Positions 21,704 to 33,469 of a DNA stretch of 64,000 bases are shown here, in pieces (the first letter of the stretch is position 1; every line of letters starts with the position of its first letter). This DNA comes from Entoloma clypeatum. Lineage: Eukaryota > Basidiomycota > Agaricomycetes > Agaricales > Entolomataceae. The position numbers and the translations under genes are program-made. Location: the NCBI GenBank assembly GCA_963565915.1, contig OY751492.1:868001-932000 (forward strand). The letters are read 5' to 3'. The notes beneath the pieces were generated by a model. That model saw nothing but the letters and a program-made list of their open reading frames with translations, did not search any database and was not told the origin of the DNA.

Positions 21704-23598
21704 ATGTTGCTGCCAACTTTGGACAACACCATCGGTGCAGCCTTCATAGGCACGATCTGCGCTGCGGTGTGAGTTAGATCCTGACGCTGTCATCTCCTCC
21801 TCATACACAGCTAACCCTCCTGTGTTCAGGCTTTATGGCGCGACCAATATTCAGGTGTATATGTACTATAGTACTTATCAGAACGACCGTCTCGTTCACA
21901 AGCTCGCTGTACGTGTCTGCGTCGCTCAACTAACCTAACATGCGTTCTGATCGTGGCGCCCCGCACAGGTCGCACTCCTTTGGATATTAGACACCATCCA
22001 CCTCTCCCTTACAGTCGCCGCTACCTACCACTACTTAATCACATCTTTCGGCCGTCTCGCTGAGTTGCATGTTGTTACTTGGTCGGCTTTTTATCACACT
22101 GGCTCCTTGAGAAGGAACTAAATGCTTGCTTTTTAGGGCTTTCAAGGTGGGAGTTGCTCCTGTCAACTCAGCAGATATTCTAGGCCGCTGAAACTCATTT
22201 GTATTCGCAGCTCCAAATAGCTATAAATGTGTGTCGTGCCCCTTCCGAATTCCTACCCTGTCTGACCCCGAGTAGGTCATAATTGTCCTCATCGTGCAAA
22301 CACTGTATGCTGCACGAGTATGGCGGCGTGAGTGCTTTTTTTTTTGCGAACAAACAGTGCTCATGCTCATCCCATCTCATGTACAGTCGGACGCCATCGT
22401 CGTCGTATCTTGCCTGTCCTTGTGGTAAGTTCGTCACTCCATATCGCCCGACCATTTTGAATAAACAGAGAAAAAAAGCTCATAGTTCTCGCGGGTGTCT
22501 ATGGTAGGTTCTGCGGTTTTTTTCCCCAGATGCTTCCTTACAATCTACTTCTTGCAGCCATAGGCTTTGGTAAGCCGTTTTTAAGGAAATCCATCACTTA
22601 CGTCCTCATGTTCTTTTATCTTAGCCCTAATCGTCAAAGCGTACGTTCCGCCAAGACGCACATACACTTTCTCTTGACTTAACGACATTTCTTAGTTACA
22701 CCCTGGACCGATTTGACGAGACGCCCCGAGTGTCGGTAAGATACTTATGATACCTATTCCTGCATCATAACAGACCTCCTTCGTTCTTTCCAATAGTGGG
22801 TCATATACTCGTCCTTTGTCTCGACGACCTTCTCCGATTTCGTGATCGCCGGCGTCATGTGCTTCTACCTCATGAACAGCAAGTCTGGGTTCTCAAGGTA
22901 GCTGCGGAAACGCGCATTCCTTTCCTTTGATTTTTGCTCAGCATATTTCACAGTACCAATAACAAGATTGTGGCGATCATCAAGATGACCTTAACAACCG
23001 GGTGTTTGACCAGGTGACCTCTCACCGTTTCTTCTCGTGGCGACTGCCAACTCAACAACACGTTTCTCGCCTCTTGCAGCGCATGCTCCCTCGCATGTCT
23101 TATCACTGTGCGCCTCGTGCTTTGACGCCAACCATACAATTTTTTTCTCTAATCTCTCCGTAACAGTTTGCGACGATGCCGAACAATCTCGTCTATCTCG
23201 GCATCGAGTTTCTTCTCACCAAGCTCTACATCAACAGTTTCCTCGCGATGTTCGTGCCTCAGCTATCCGCCTTGACGCCTTGATGGCTCACCCTATCGAA
23301 TGCAGGCTCAACGCTCGCCAGAGCGTTTGCAACAAGGACACATCGACAGGGCACTCGGTGAGCCTCGGGAAATTCAATGTTCGTGCCACTGGAACATCAT
23401 CATCACATGGGGCAACCGATGCCGACGTATGTCTCCTCTCTCTCTCTCTCTGTCAATTCTTTCCGTCTCTTTGACGCGCCCTGATCTCAGAATGCCATTC
23501 CGCTGTCACCCTTGAGTGTCACAGTCTATTCCGGACAAGTGAGGGGAGAGAAACTGCAGCAGGTAGTTGATCATAACATAGTGAGTGGTCCCGATTGA
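21704..23598 (+). CDS. DUF6534-type multi-pass membrane protein
   Basis: A gene cut by about ten short introns. Recognisable blocks in order are MLLPTLDNTIGAAFIGTICA (exon 21704-21768), VLYGATNIQVYMYYSTYQND, LLWILDTIHLSLTVAATYHY, VIIVLIVQTLYAARVWR, YTLDRFDETPRVSWVIYSSF and TTFSDFVIAGVMCFYLMNSK. Next are STNNKIVAIIKMTLTTGC, FATMPNNLVYLGIEFLLTK and YINSFLAMLNARQSV. These follow the order of the agaricomycete DUF6534 family, with seven membrane helices and the conserved LNAR block at the end of TM7. The tail ends IVSGPD with a TGA at 23596-23598. The function of the family is unknown. Exon ends other than the first are approximate. Confidence 0.85.
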
Positions 23599-24128
23599 AG
23601 CCCTAGTCATTTTTTCCAACCTGCCATCTCGCCGAAAAAGTATCCGGTTAGAGATTACAACAGTGATGACACAGGCGTAGGGGACAAGATCCATTCTCCT
23701 GTCTAGAGCCTGAGGGAATTCAACGATCCCCACCCTGAGAGAGAGCGGTAGAAATGCATATGATAGTGTACTCATCGTTTGAGAAGCGTCCGGGTTCCGA
23801 CGCATGTGTTTTTTAACTTTTTCCCCTTACACAATTCGGGCGAGATTGTATATTGGATCATCATTGGATGTGGGGCTTTTTCCCCGTCGGATAGAGTTGG
23901 GATCTTTGAGAGCCTTACGTTGGAATTACGTCTTATCTGTTCCTTCGACGCCCGATGCGGTGATTATGTACTCGTCATTCCTCATGGATTCGTCACTTTT
24001 GGCTTTCAGTGGGGTTCGCGAGCTTGAGCGACGGGCCGAGGGGGGCGGCGTGAAGAAAATTTTTAAGGAAGCTTCGAGTCGGTGGTCTCCTGCGTCCTCG
24101 AAGCTTTGAACGACCAAGCCTGAAAAGA
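23599..24128. other. Intergenic spacer
   Basis: No convincing coding sequence. It separates two plus-strand genes and probably holds the transaldolase-like promoter. Confidence 0.45.
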
Positions 24129-25412
24129 ATGCCTTTGAATGCTCTGGAAATTCTCCGCAAGTCTGGCGTCGGAATCGCATGCGATACCCCAGAATATCTC
24201 AGTTAAGGCTGTCCGTTGTTCCTCAGATGGTATCTCCTGATCATAAATGTTACCGACAAAACAGACATTCGGCATTTTGGCGCTCAAGATGCAACCACAA
24301 ACCCATCGTTGGTTTTCGTGGCTGCAACGAAACCAGAGTATGAGCACTTGGTCGAAGGGGCGCTTCACTATGCCATAGCACGACGAACAACTACGGATGC
24401 TCAGGTGAACCTCGCTGCTGATTACCTGGTATTGTCACGTTTCCCATTCTCCCTTGATTTTCCGGAGCCCTGATCAGAGCTGATGATCAGCTCGTGCAAT
24501 TTGGGGTACAAATCTTGGAAATAATCCCTGGGAGAGTATCTGTGTCCGTCGACCCAAGGTTGGCGTACGATCACGATGCAATCGTAACAAAGGTGCGTTA
24601 AACGGCAGCCCTATGCACTTGCACCCCCCCCCGGAGTATCGTTGAACCAAAATCAGGGTCGCAACCTCATCTCCATCTTCGAGGAGCTAGGCATCCCGCG
24701 CAAACGCGTCCTGGTCAAAATACCCGCGACGTATCCAGGCATCCTCGCAGCGCAAACACTCGAGCACGAGTCACCTCCGATCCACACCAACGCCACCCTG
24801 ATCTTCAGTCTCGTGCAAGCCCTAGCATGTGCACAAGCTGGGATTTCAGTGATTTCGCCCTTCATCGGACGTGTGAAGGACTGGTGGGTCGCACACGAGG
24901 CAAAGCTCAACGGCGGACTGGGAATCCCGCAGCCTTTGCCTTTGTCACAGCATCCAGGAATACTCTTGGTCCGCAACATCCGGTCTGCTTACTCGTTGCA
25001 TGGGTATGATACGGAGATTCTGGCGGCTGGTTTTAGGACCGTCGAGGAGATTGTGGAGTTGGGAAGAGGTGGACGGGAAAGCGGGCCGGATATGGTGACT
25101 TTGCCACCTGACCTTTTGGAGGGCCTAAGGAGTCGGGCGGGTCTCCTTGAAGCTAACTCTCCTGCCGCCGCAGAGAAGAAACCCAAAGTGGAGGTGGAAA
25201 CGCGTTATGTCGATCGCACAGGCCAGCTATCGTCGCAGTTTGAGGTCGCTTATCAAGAAAATCTGGAGCAGGAGAGGATAGTCCTGGATAAAGTGCCCGA
25301 AGGCTTGGACAAGTTTTCGGCGGATGCGGAGAGATTGGATGATCTGCTAAGAAAGAAACTTGAGAGCAGAGCCGATGTTCTCGCAACGCACCGTATTCCC
25401 ATCTCTGGATGA
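24129..25412 (+). CDS. Transaldolase-like protein (class I aldolase fold) missing one catalytic Glu
   Basis: Four exons (24129-24201, 24265-24428, 24491-24592, 24657-25412) give 364 aa, slightly longer than the usual 320. Compared with transaldolase, it keeps the Asp of the first motif (IACDTPEY), the Asn in DATTNPSL, the Schiff-base Lys in VLVKIPATYPG (codon 24717-24719), Asn and Thr in HTNATLIFS, and Ser in SPFIGR. The Glu of the family motif S-T-E-V-D is replaced: the motif reads S-V-S-V-D, with Ser at 24545-24547. The C-terminal helix (LDKVPEGLDKFSADAERLDD) is typical. Transaldolase moves dihydroxyacetone units in the pentose phosphate pathway. The substitution means this copy may be impaired or altered. 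Confidence 0.85.
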
Positions 25413-26199
25413 AAAGAGGATCCGAACAGGGATCGTATGTGTGTTGCGAGGGAAAGAACTACTAACCTACTCCCTGAAATAGCAAGAGAGAACTATATAC
25501 TACGTGACTCAGGCTTGTCATGACTCAGTACTCAGCACCCATGATTCAAAAAAAAAAGAAGACCCAGGGCTACATCAGCAAACCCTGATTTTTCCCATAG
25601 CCTGTCATAGCACCCTGATCTAGCCGAGAGCACCTGCAACCCACTTTAGCCGACAGCAACACATAGCACCCATAGTGTCGACAGTATCACAGTGTGCCTA
25701 GACTGCTAGTTCTGTAGTGTCCATAGCACAATACCTCACAGAAACTTAGTTATGTAGTTCTGACGAAGTCCCATCACATTGGACATCAGTTGGAGTGTCA
25801 GGCAAGATGTATTCCGAGTTCTATTTTTATAGAACGAGGTTTTCAGAGCCGTTGCCCGTCGGCCGAGTGTCCCGAAAACTGAACAGGCACGCAAGCCACG
25901 TGACCCTTTTCTCTGTTTATCGCTGCGATGAACCCATCTGACTTCGGAGGTGCGCATTTTCCTCAGTTTTACTCACCTCAGTTTTGGAGTCATGGCAGAA
26001 GACATTGACGTCCGACAGTTATCACCATTTCTGGTTAATTTCAATAACTACCTCGAGAATGGTCCGAATGGAACACCGATTTGGCTAATCCAGCACGTCT
26101 ACTTGAATCTTATGACTTCCCTCAGTGGCATACCCGATCTTTCGCTTAATTGCACCCCCTTCTGGCCCTTCACTCGCTGCGTTTTGCGCTGGCGTCGCC
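25413..26199. other. Intergenic, start of the transposon-rich half
   Basis: No gene is supported. The base composition changes here from gene-like to AT-richer, repeat-like sequence. It includes an A-run near 25548-25557. Confidence 0.4.
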
Positions 26200-27234
26200 T
26201 CATTGATCTGCAAGCATGTTAGCACCTGTTGAACTTTTGATGGAAACCCTTATGTGGAACGTCTTGTCCAGAAGGGTGACGGAGCGCAGGATGGTGAGCA
26301 TCTTGACCCTCTCCCCTGCTCTGGCGAGAGGGACAGCAACGAACGACACTTCCAACTCCACTATATCCCCAATTCTGATGCTCTGTGGAGCTATCACAAC
26401 ATGACTGACTCGGACCTACCTGTTAGATAGGAAACGACCCTTGAGAATGCCATAACATACAATTTTGTCCCGCCCAAGGAAGTCAACCGTTTGAAATATA
26501 AAACCTGGTTTTTGTGCGTATGCCTGCAATAACCCTTTCGGGTCGACACCTTCGCTGAAGGGAATGGCCTCCGCCCCACCCCAGTCTCTTCATTGCGTAA
26601 AGTATCTGTTGGAGGCGTCGATAACCGGGCATTCATTCGTCTCTAATAGCTGCATGCAGTTGGCCGGAAAGTGTTCGTCGAAGAGTCCGTGGAGGTGCCC
26701 TACTGCGTCTACAGACACACTGAAGGTCAGGGTGTATAGCCCATCGATTCTGAGACCCTGCCTTAAGTATTTCTGTCTCCTGTCACAATACCATATTCAG
26801 CTCTTTTGCGATTACAGCGAGGAATGCGACTAACCATTTACGCTCGTCTCGCGGCATGGGCCCCATATACGGTGGTAAATTGACTTGATTAACGGTGCCT
26901 AGAACCTTCAAGACTAACTCCCATTCGGTCTTTTGGCCCTGGTCATCGACCTGCATCAAGCGCCAAGTTGTACATTCCACGACCTGCACTTGGTTTTCCC
27001 AGCTTGAATCCTAACCAGTTGGTGTCAAATTTTGCGATGACTCTGAAGTATTCGCAATCGTCTCACCTTACAAAACGCAGCAAGCTTGCAGTTCGCGTCA
27101 ACGTCCAACTCCTCACATGCCAGTTGCTTGAGCGTATTCTCTGCAATGACTGATCAATAGTTGCTTTGTTGGTGATTGAAGACTGCCTTACTTGCGTTCA
27201 CCTCATCGAATTTGGGGTGCATCTTGTTCTCCAT
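26200..27234 (-). pseudogene. Degenerate multi-exon gene of unknown function
   Basis: Protein-like exons can be read on the minus strand from an ATG at 27234: MENKMHPKFDEVNA, NTLKQLACEELDVDANCKLA, WRLMQVDDQGQKTEWELVLK, QGLRIDGLYTLTFSVSVDAV, HLHGLFDEHFPANCMQLLET, AYAQKPGFIFQTVDFLGRD and IRIGDIVELEVSFVAVPL. They fit together with introns of about 55 bp. A TGA at 26590-26592 interrupts the frame after NRYFTQ, while coding-like sequence continues in the same frame. CGA (Arg) is the simplest ancestral codon. I believe this is one of the repeated agaricomycete protein families found near transposons, but I cannot name a domain. It is divergent from the gene starting at 27660. Confidence 0.55.
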
Positions 27235-27659
27235 GGTGAGTGACTACCTCTTTGGTGTCGATGCGACTTTCTCTTTAGTACCATCCCCTGTGATCTGCGA
27301 ATATTCAGTTTATTAAATCCTCGGCCTTAGACAACATCTCACCCCCTTTGATAATCCGGTGATCCACTTCTTCGATTGCTCCACGTCTATTCCCCTTGGA
27401 GACCGCAATCACTGACAAGTGTCCAGTTTTTTATTTTGGCTTGCCTTGAACGTGCATCGCTGCATCTGGCTATCCAAGTTCCACTCTTGTCCACCAGTCC
27501 ACATGTCTGCTCTTCCCCCGAGGCCCGCTGATCAGGTTTGGGCATGATCCTGGGACATCGTCATTCTTTTCTAGCATAAGTACGTTGCCCATCCACACAT
27601 TCAATTGACGGTCCACCTATTCCTTCCTCCCGCTACCATCTCGCATTTGCACAATACCA

Positions 27660-30062
27660 TGCCACCCAAAGGCTCCAAGTTTGTCTTTGTTCTGCACATG
27701 CCTGTTGCTCAGTATTCTGATGCGACACCCATGGTCTGTAGGTCACCCAGGAAAGCGAATACCGGCTCCTCTGCCCCTCCTCTCCCAGCCCCTGTAGTGT
27801 ATGTTTCATTTCCACGTTTTCAGTCCTTAAAATTGACTTTTTCACAAGATCACGTTGTCTATCTCTCCAAGAGTACAGAAAAGCTAGTATCCTATGTCTG
27901 GCTTCTGATGTTCGACACATAGGATCATAGCTATTGCAAAAGCTGCTCATGCTCAGGTCAATGCTGCTGGCCCTGTTGGGTCCCCCGCAGCTGGTACAAA
28001 ATGCGAGGGCCCCTCTACATCTGCTCCCAAACGCAAGGCTGCGTCTCCAGAACTTTCTGACGCTGGGTCAATGTTTGTTTTGTCCTTTCATCTGCGTGTT
28101 GTTGTTGATTGATTTTTCTCTGCAGCGAAATTATTGAGGTTAAACCGTGTGGGTTAAAACCCGCGACAAAGAAGCCCAAGGTTGTAAAGTCTGTCTCCTT
28201 TTTCCTTGCTCTGTGTACTGCCTCTAACCGATGTTTTCCTTTCTACAGGGAAGATCCTGAAGACACCGACTCAGAGGCGACAAATGCAATATTGTCAATG
28301 TAGCTCCAATCTACCGTTTCTCTGTCGATCTGCTGATGTTTCACCCAAGGGTTAGTGGGCCTCAATCAAATGGCCAGAAGCGGGTGCCCACCGAAAAGGC
28401 GAAAGCCATCTTAGAACATCAAAGTGTGGCAGCGCAGCCAGCTCCCAGACGTTTCTCCCCTGACTGGAATATCGCCACCTCTGGGCTCATGGCCCTGTCC
28501 ACGCCTGTGCACCGCACTCGCAAGTTGCGTGTGATCTCATCTGATGAGTCTTTGCCCCCCATCTCCGAGTATGTTACCCTGTCAACCGCTTACCTTCATG
28601 CTGACTGCAACTTCCAACCTGAGGCTCTCATATCCCCATGTTCCCCACACCCGTATTCAGGAGCCGGATGCCAAAGTAGATGATACACTTGAGTAGGTTG
28701 TCACGTTCGCATCCCCACCTGCCTTCACCATGTCTCTCATAGGTTAACAAACCCCGATACTCCTGAGTGCGGGCTACAATCGGTGAACGATAAGCTTGAC
28801 GAAATGCCTGAGTGGGTTGTTGCTTTGTTCCCACTTTTTGATTCATGCTGTCTGATGCGCTTCAGCAACCGCACAGGTTCTGGCCTGGCCCTGGAGGAAA
28901 AAATTGTGGACCCTCATGCCGTCATGCAGACCAATCTTCAGGACTCAATCTTAGCAGAAGTGGGTCATTATGAAGATTTACCGCCCCTTGGGTAGGGCCT
29001 TTTTTTCCTCTCCCAACTTTCACTTACCAATGTTGCCATGTAGGCCTGCGCGTGTCATCCTGGGGTTCCAGATGGCTGTCCAATCCGGTTCCGCAGTTGA
29101 GCAGACCGTCACGTACTTCAAGGAAATCACCGAGCATTTGGCAGAGGTGGAACAACTGTACATTGCTTAGCTTTGTCCACTCAACAAGCTCCTGACCTTG
29201 TGTGCAGCGCCATGATTGTTGCACTTGGTTTCTCAAAATCTGGTCAATTCATCAATATGGCTCGTGTGGCGCCCTCTCTCCTGAAATATGACAATGAGAA
29301 AGTCAAATGGGCCAATCAGAACCAATGCGCAATCGGGATCATGGTTGGGGTGATCTCTGAGTGCAATATCATCACCCCTGATATGGCTGGAAACCCTCGT
29401 TTCCCTTACATGGCAAAATTCGTCATGATTCTCCCCTTCCCTCAGGAGGTCTGCCACGACTTTACGGTATGGGGCGAAGTTATTGGTTTTGAAACCATCC
29501 AGGGCACTGTCTCTGAGAAAGGAGTTTGTTTTCAGAGCCTTCCTGCAGGCAAGGGTATTCCTGGGGGCAATTCAGGTTCGGTTGTCGCTTTTTAAGTACT
29601 GTGACAAAGCATCTCACCCACTCTTCACTCAATAGGTAGTGTCGCTCCCTCCACCCCACAACACCCCAAGTCGCGGTTTGCTGGTACCGTCAAATCCACA
29701 GTAAAGTTCAACCTCCCAACCACATTGACGTTCCCTGTGCAGAGAAACTTCAAGGATGATAGTATGTTTCTATGCAGCCGTTTTTTTTTACGTTTATTGA
29801 CATGACCTCCTTAGTTCCCATTTATGATGGAAGGGCCGCGGGTGACAAGTTACCAGCATTTGCATTTACAACCGACAATTTTGACCGCCTCCATACCCTC
29901 CCACATTATATGGGTTCTAACGGCCAGCCAGCTGATTTGCCCCAAGATGCTGTTGTTGCTGTAGGTTATACCCTCCACACTTACGCTTCTAAAGCGGACC
30001 TAGCATCAAAGCATCTTGCAACTAACCTAATTTTTGTCATCCTTCTCGCCATTCCAGAGTGA
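27660..30062 (+). CDS. Hypothetical multi-exon protein, possibly transposon-linked
   Basis: Several exons with short introns appear to form one gene. An ATG at 27660 (MPPKGSKF) begins a Ser/Pro/Lys-rich N-terminal half (e.g. GPQSNGQKRVPTEKAKAILE). The second half is better structured: GFQMAVQSGSAVEQTVTYFK, VALGFSKSGQFINMARVAPS, NQCAIGIMVGVISECNIITP, GEVIGFETIQGTVSEKGVCF, then VPIYDGRAAGDKLPAF and LPQDAVVAVGYTLHTYAS. It ends IFVILLAIPE at a stop at 30060-30062. I do not recognise a domain. The exon structure is only approximate and decay cannot be excluded. Confidence 0.45.
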
Positions 30063-30840
30063 TGATAGGGCCTTACATTTTTTTGGACTTTTACATATCT
30101 TGTCCTGCTGTGTTGTTACACCCGTTGTATCGTCTGCCTGCTATGAGTTGTTCTTGGTCTGTAATCTTGTATTACATTTTGAATTTGAAGACTTGTCAAT
30201 GCTTGTAACATGTTGGGTTCCTTGTTTAACTGTCCACTGTCCTTCCCATTGCTTGCCCATCCCCACCAAACAGTGGCGAAGATGGTTGGTTCATGATTCT
30301 TTAACATGCATGCGTACTCGCTGCTTAGGACGCTTTTTTGATCTCCGTCTATTTAATTAAAGTTCTTTAATTGCACGTGCATGTTCGTTGAATCATGATT
30401 GCATCTGGATTTTTTCTCCACCCCACCATGAACCTCGCCAAGATTCTGCTGCTTGCAGCACTCAGCCATCCACGGACAAGCCCTCCGCAGATAATGTGTG
30501 TGAAGCCGCATGGCAGCGGGGAGTGGTATGTTTCAGGGCTTATTTTCTGAGGTTGCGAATCTGATTTTCCTCAGTGCGAACAACGGATGGCATGATATGA
30601 CACTACCTCTGCCTCTTGGATTCTCTGGACACGTATTTTCTTGGGTATGCTTCCTCTTGACCCAAGGCTTTTCATCGTGGATATTTACACTGTGACACCC
30701 AGGACACTCCACAGTCACATACCACGCGCTCTGAAGGTGTTTGCACTGGGTCCGTTAATGCTTGTGAGTTGCCCCCTCCTCCCCCTCCTGTCTTTCTTTA
30801 TCTCAATATCTTGCTGTTCGTGCATTTTGTAGAGCACCAG
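30063..30840. other. Spacer before the Helitron
   Basis: T/C-rich sequence without supported genes. The 5' end of the Helitron may lie here, but I could not identify a terminal TC or other boundary. Confidence 0.35.
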
Positions 30841-31843
30841 TTTGTACCGTTTCAACTTGCCATCTTTCTCAGGGACAATGGTCGTTCTGATTTCAGCCGC
30901 CTTGAATGCACTGTCCATGACAATATTTTGAATAACACCCACTGTTTCAATAAGCTTCCTATCGCTCCAAACCTAAATCGCGTATTTAACCGCGTCTGCA
31001 CCAGACAATCATGTCCCAAGTGCCAAAATAATTCATCATGCTATCCCGCTGAGTATTTATCGATGGGCATCTGGAACCGTTTTTCCACATATGTTTACAA
31101 GTCAATGAGAGGGTATATCCTTACACCAGAGATGGCTGTAGGAATTGCTACTGTTTGTTTTGTTGTCATCTATGGACTTGCGAAGTGCTGGACGTGCCTA
31201 TCGTACACAGGTCAACCAATTTTCCCTCAAACCCCCCTCAAATCCCCACCCATTCGTCCCAAAGGTGGGGGGAAGGCCTATTCATTCCCGCCCGACCTAA
31301 TTGATGAATATATCATTGCTGGTGCTGAGAATGTTGCGGCTTGTGGTAGACTTCGACTTGTTGACCATGTTGAGCGTGGTATGTTAGGAAAATACCCAAC
31401 TAACAAAGGTTTTGTTCACTCTCAAAACCTGATCGATACACTCCCAAGTCATACACACCTCCAGATTTTGAAGAAAATCACTCGCATACATGGCATTGTG
31501 CTTGGTTATGACCGCTGCTTGGACAAGATTGATGACAAGTTCCGCGACCACAGCTGTGTTAATTGTGGTTTATATTGTTGTGTCTTTGAGGTCATTAAAT
31601 CGTCAACTCAGATGAAAAGAAGTCAACGCGAGGCGAAGGCAGCCTCCAGTGAAGAGGTGTTTGGTGAGTTACCGGAAACGAGGGTTGTTATGTCCACTCA
31701 AAGACCTTGTGCCTTGGAAAACCGTGAAAGGTTTCTTTAATATCCTGAATGTCACTGGGGTCACCCGCAGACAGAGGCGAGCCAAGAAAGATAGCATCAT
31801 AGACATCTGTGGTCCTGTCTTGGATACTAGCTGTAATAAGGTA
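30841..31843 (+). pseudogene. Helitron protein, N-terminal segment
   Basis: The frame from about 30841 to 31740 contains FPPDLIDEYIIAGAENV and a CVNCGLYCCVF Cys pair near 31550. After a frame change near 31640 the reading continues as PLKDLVPWKTVKGFFNILNV, TRRQRRAKKDSIIDICGPVL and DTSCNKV, and stops at the Tc1 insertion. These blocks match the order of agaricomycete Helitron N-termini. The frame change may be an undetected intron or a frameshift. The upstream limit is uncertain. Confidence 0.65.
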
Positions 31844-33469
31844 CAGTGCCTCACAAAACTGATTCAATGTTTGTTGCTTTTTGAATACCTTCAAGATAAC
31901 TCTGCAAAGAATACCAATTGAATTAAACCTTTGGTATATAATTGAAAGCCCTACTTCAGGGCTTTCAGAATACAGTATAAAGGAATCATACAGTATAATT
32001 TAGATCAGAATCCATGGAGATATGATTAAATTAAATCAGCAACTCATTGAATCAGTTTTGTGAGTACCTATGGCAATTATCAGAATCAAATACTTCACTG
32101 GTTGTATGGTAACCAGTTGTCATGACTTACTGATGGAACTTGAATAGAACCCTGATGGGTTGTCAAGGAAAGTTGTATAAGAAGAATCCAACCTCAACAG
32201 CCTCCATAATTAATCGTGTGCCCTATCTCCTCTTCCCACAAGAAAAACATTCTTTCTCTGGCCTCCAATGGTCACTCCACTCGTCATATTGCCTCTAACC
32301 TGGGTGTCAGCCAACCAACTGTCTCCAGAGTGCTTCAGAATCTTCCTCATTGCAATCTCTCTTCTGGTGGTCGTCCATCCAAGCTTTCTCCCACCAACAC
32401 ATGAAACATACTTTCACAAATCACCTCAGGGAGAGCCTCCAATGCTGTGCAGGCTACCAAACACATCAACACTGTCATCTCCAATCCTGTCTCCCCAGAA
32501 ACTGTGAGAAGGGTTCTCAGAAAACATGAATTCAAGGCTGTAACAAAGAAGAAAAGACCTTTCTTAAAGGCCATACATCGGAAGAGGCGGTTGGCATTTG
32601 CTATGAAGCACAGGGAATGGACAGTGGAGGACTGGAAGAGGGTCATTTGGTCAGATGAGACCAAAATCAACAGGTTTGGGTCAGATGGCAAGGAATGGGT
32701 CTGGAAAAAGAAGGGTGAGAGGCTTATTGAAAGAGAGGTTCAGGGCACAGTCAAGTTTGGGGGAGGAAATATTATGGTTTGGGGTTGTATGGGTTGGGAA
32801 GGTGTGGGGAGACTTGCAGAGGTTGAGGGGAGGATGGATGCTGATCAGTATGTGTCCATTTTGGAGGACAATTTGCTGCCCAGCATGGAGGAGAGTGGAA
32901 TCTCTGAAGAGGAGATCATTTTTCAGCAGAACAATGACCCCAAGCACACCTCCAAGAAGGCCAAAAAATGGATGGACAGCAAGAATATTGCTCTGCTGGA
33001 TTGGCCTGCATAGTCCCCAGACCTCAATCCTATTGAACACCTCTGGGTTCATATTAAAAGGAAGTTGAATGAATATCCAACACCACCCAAGAGAGTCTGG
33101 GAGATTTGGGACAGAGCAGCAGAGGTGTGGAATAATATAGAGCCAGAAGTGTGTCAAAACCTGATAGAAAGTATACCAAGACGGGTAGAGGCAGTAATCA
33201 AAGCTAAGGGGGGTAATACCAAGTACTAAAGTATAAAATACTGTATTTATTGTACATACTCACAAAACTGATTCAATGAGTCCCTGGAGTAATTTGATCA
33301 TATATTGATCATTTTTTATGGGAATTACATAATTATTGCAGATTCCGAGAGTCCTGAAGCAGGGCTTTTAACCAGGTACCATTACCTTCTTTTGATTGGC
33401 ATTATTTGCAAAGTTATTTTGAAGGTATTCACAAAGTAGCAAACATTGAATCAGTTTTGTGAGGCACTG
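31844..33469 (+). mobile_element. Tc1/mariner transposon, 1626 bp
   Basis: Inverted repeats of about 80 bp (31844-31920 and 33393-33469) begin CAGTGCCTCACAAAACTG. They are flanked by the TA target duplication (31842-31843, 33470-33471). A 20-bp motif, CTCACAAAACTGATTCAATG, occurs at both outer ends and again inverted at internal sites (32045-32064, 33259-33278). A 9-bp-stem hairpin lies at 31944-31966. The single gene is a defective transposase. Confidence 0.93.
32216..33229 (+). pseudogene. Tc1/mariner transposase with two nonsense codons
   Basis: One continuous frame carries the whole protein. It has an N-terminal helix-turn-helix (HSTRHIASNLGVSQPTVSRV), a second DNA-binding part (SPETVRRVLRKHEF), the first catalytic Asp in WSDETKINRFGSDG, and the C-terminal SPDLNPIEHLW. 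A TGA at 32402-32404 and a TAG at 33011-33013 (between DWPA and SPDLNP, where Gln is usual) interrupt it. The second catalytic Asp of QQDND is Asn (QQNND). No in-frame ATG exists at the start, where GTG occupies the expected position. No indels are seen. It is inactive. Confidence 0.9.
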
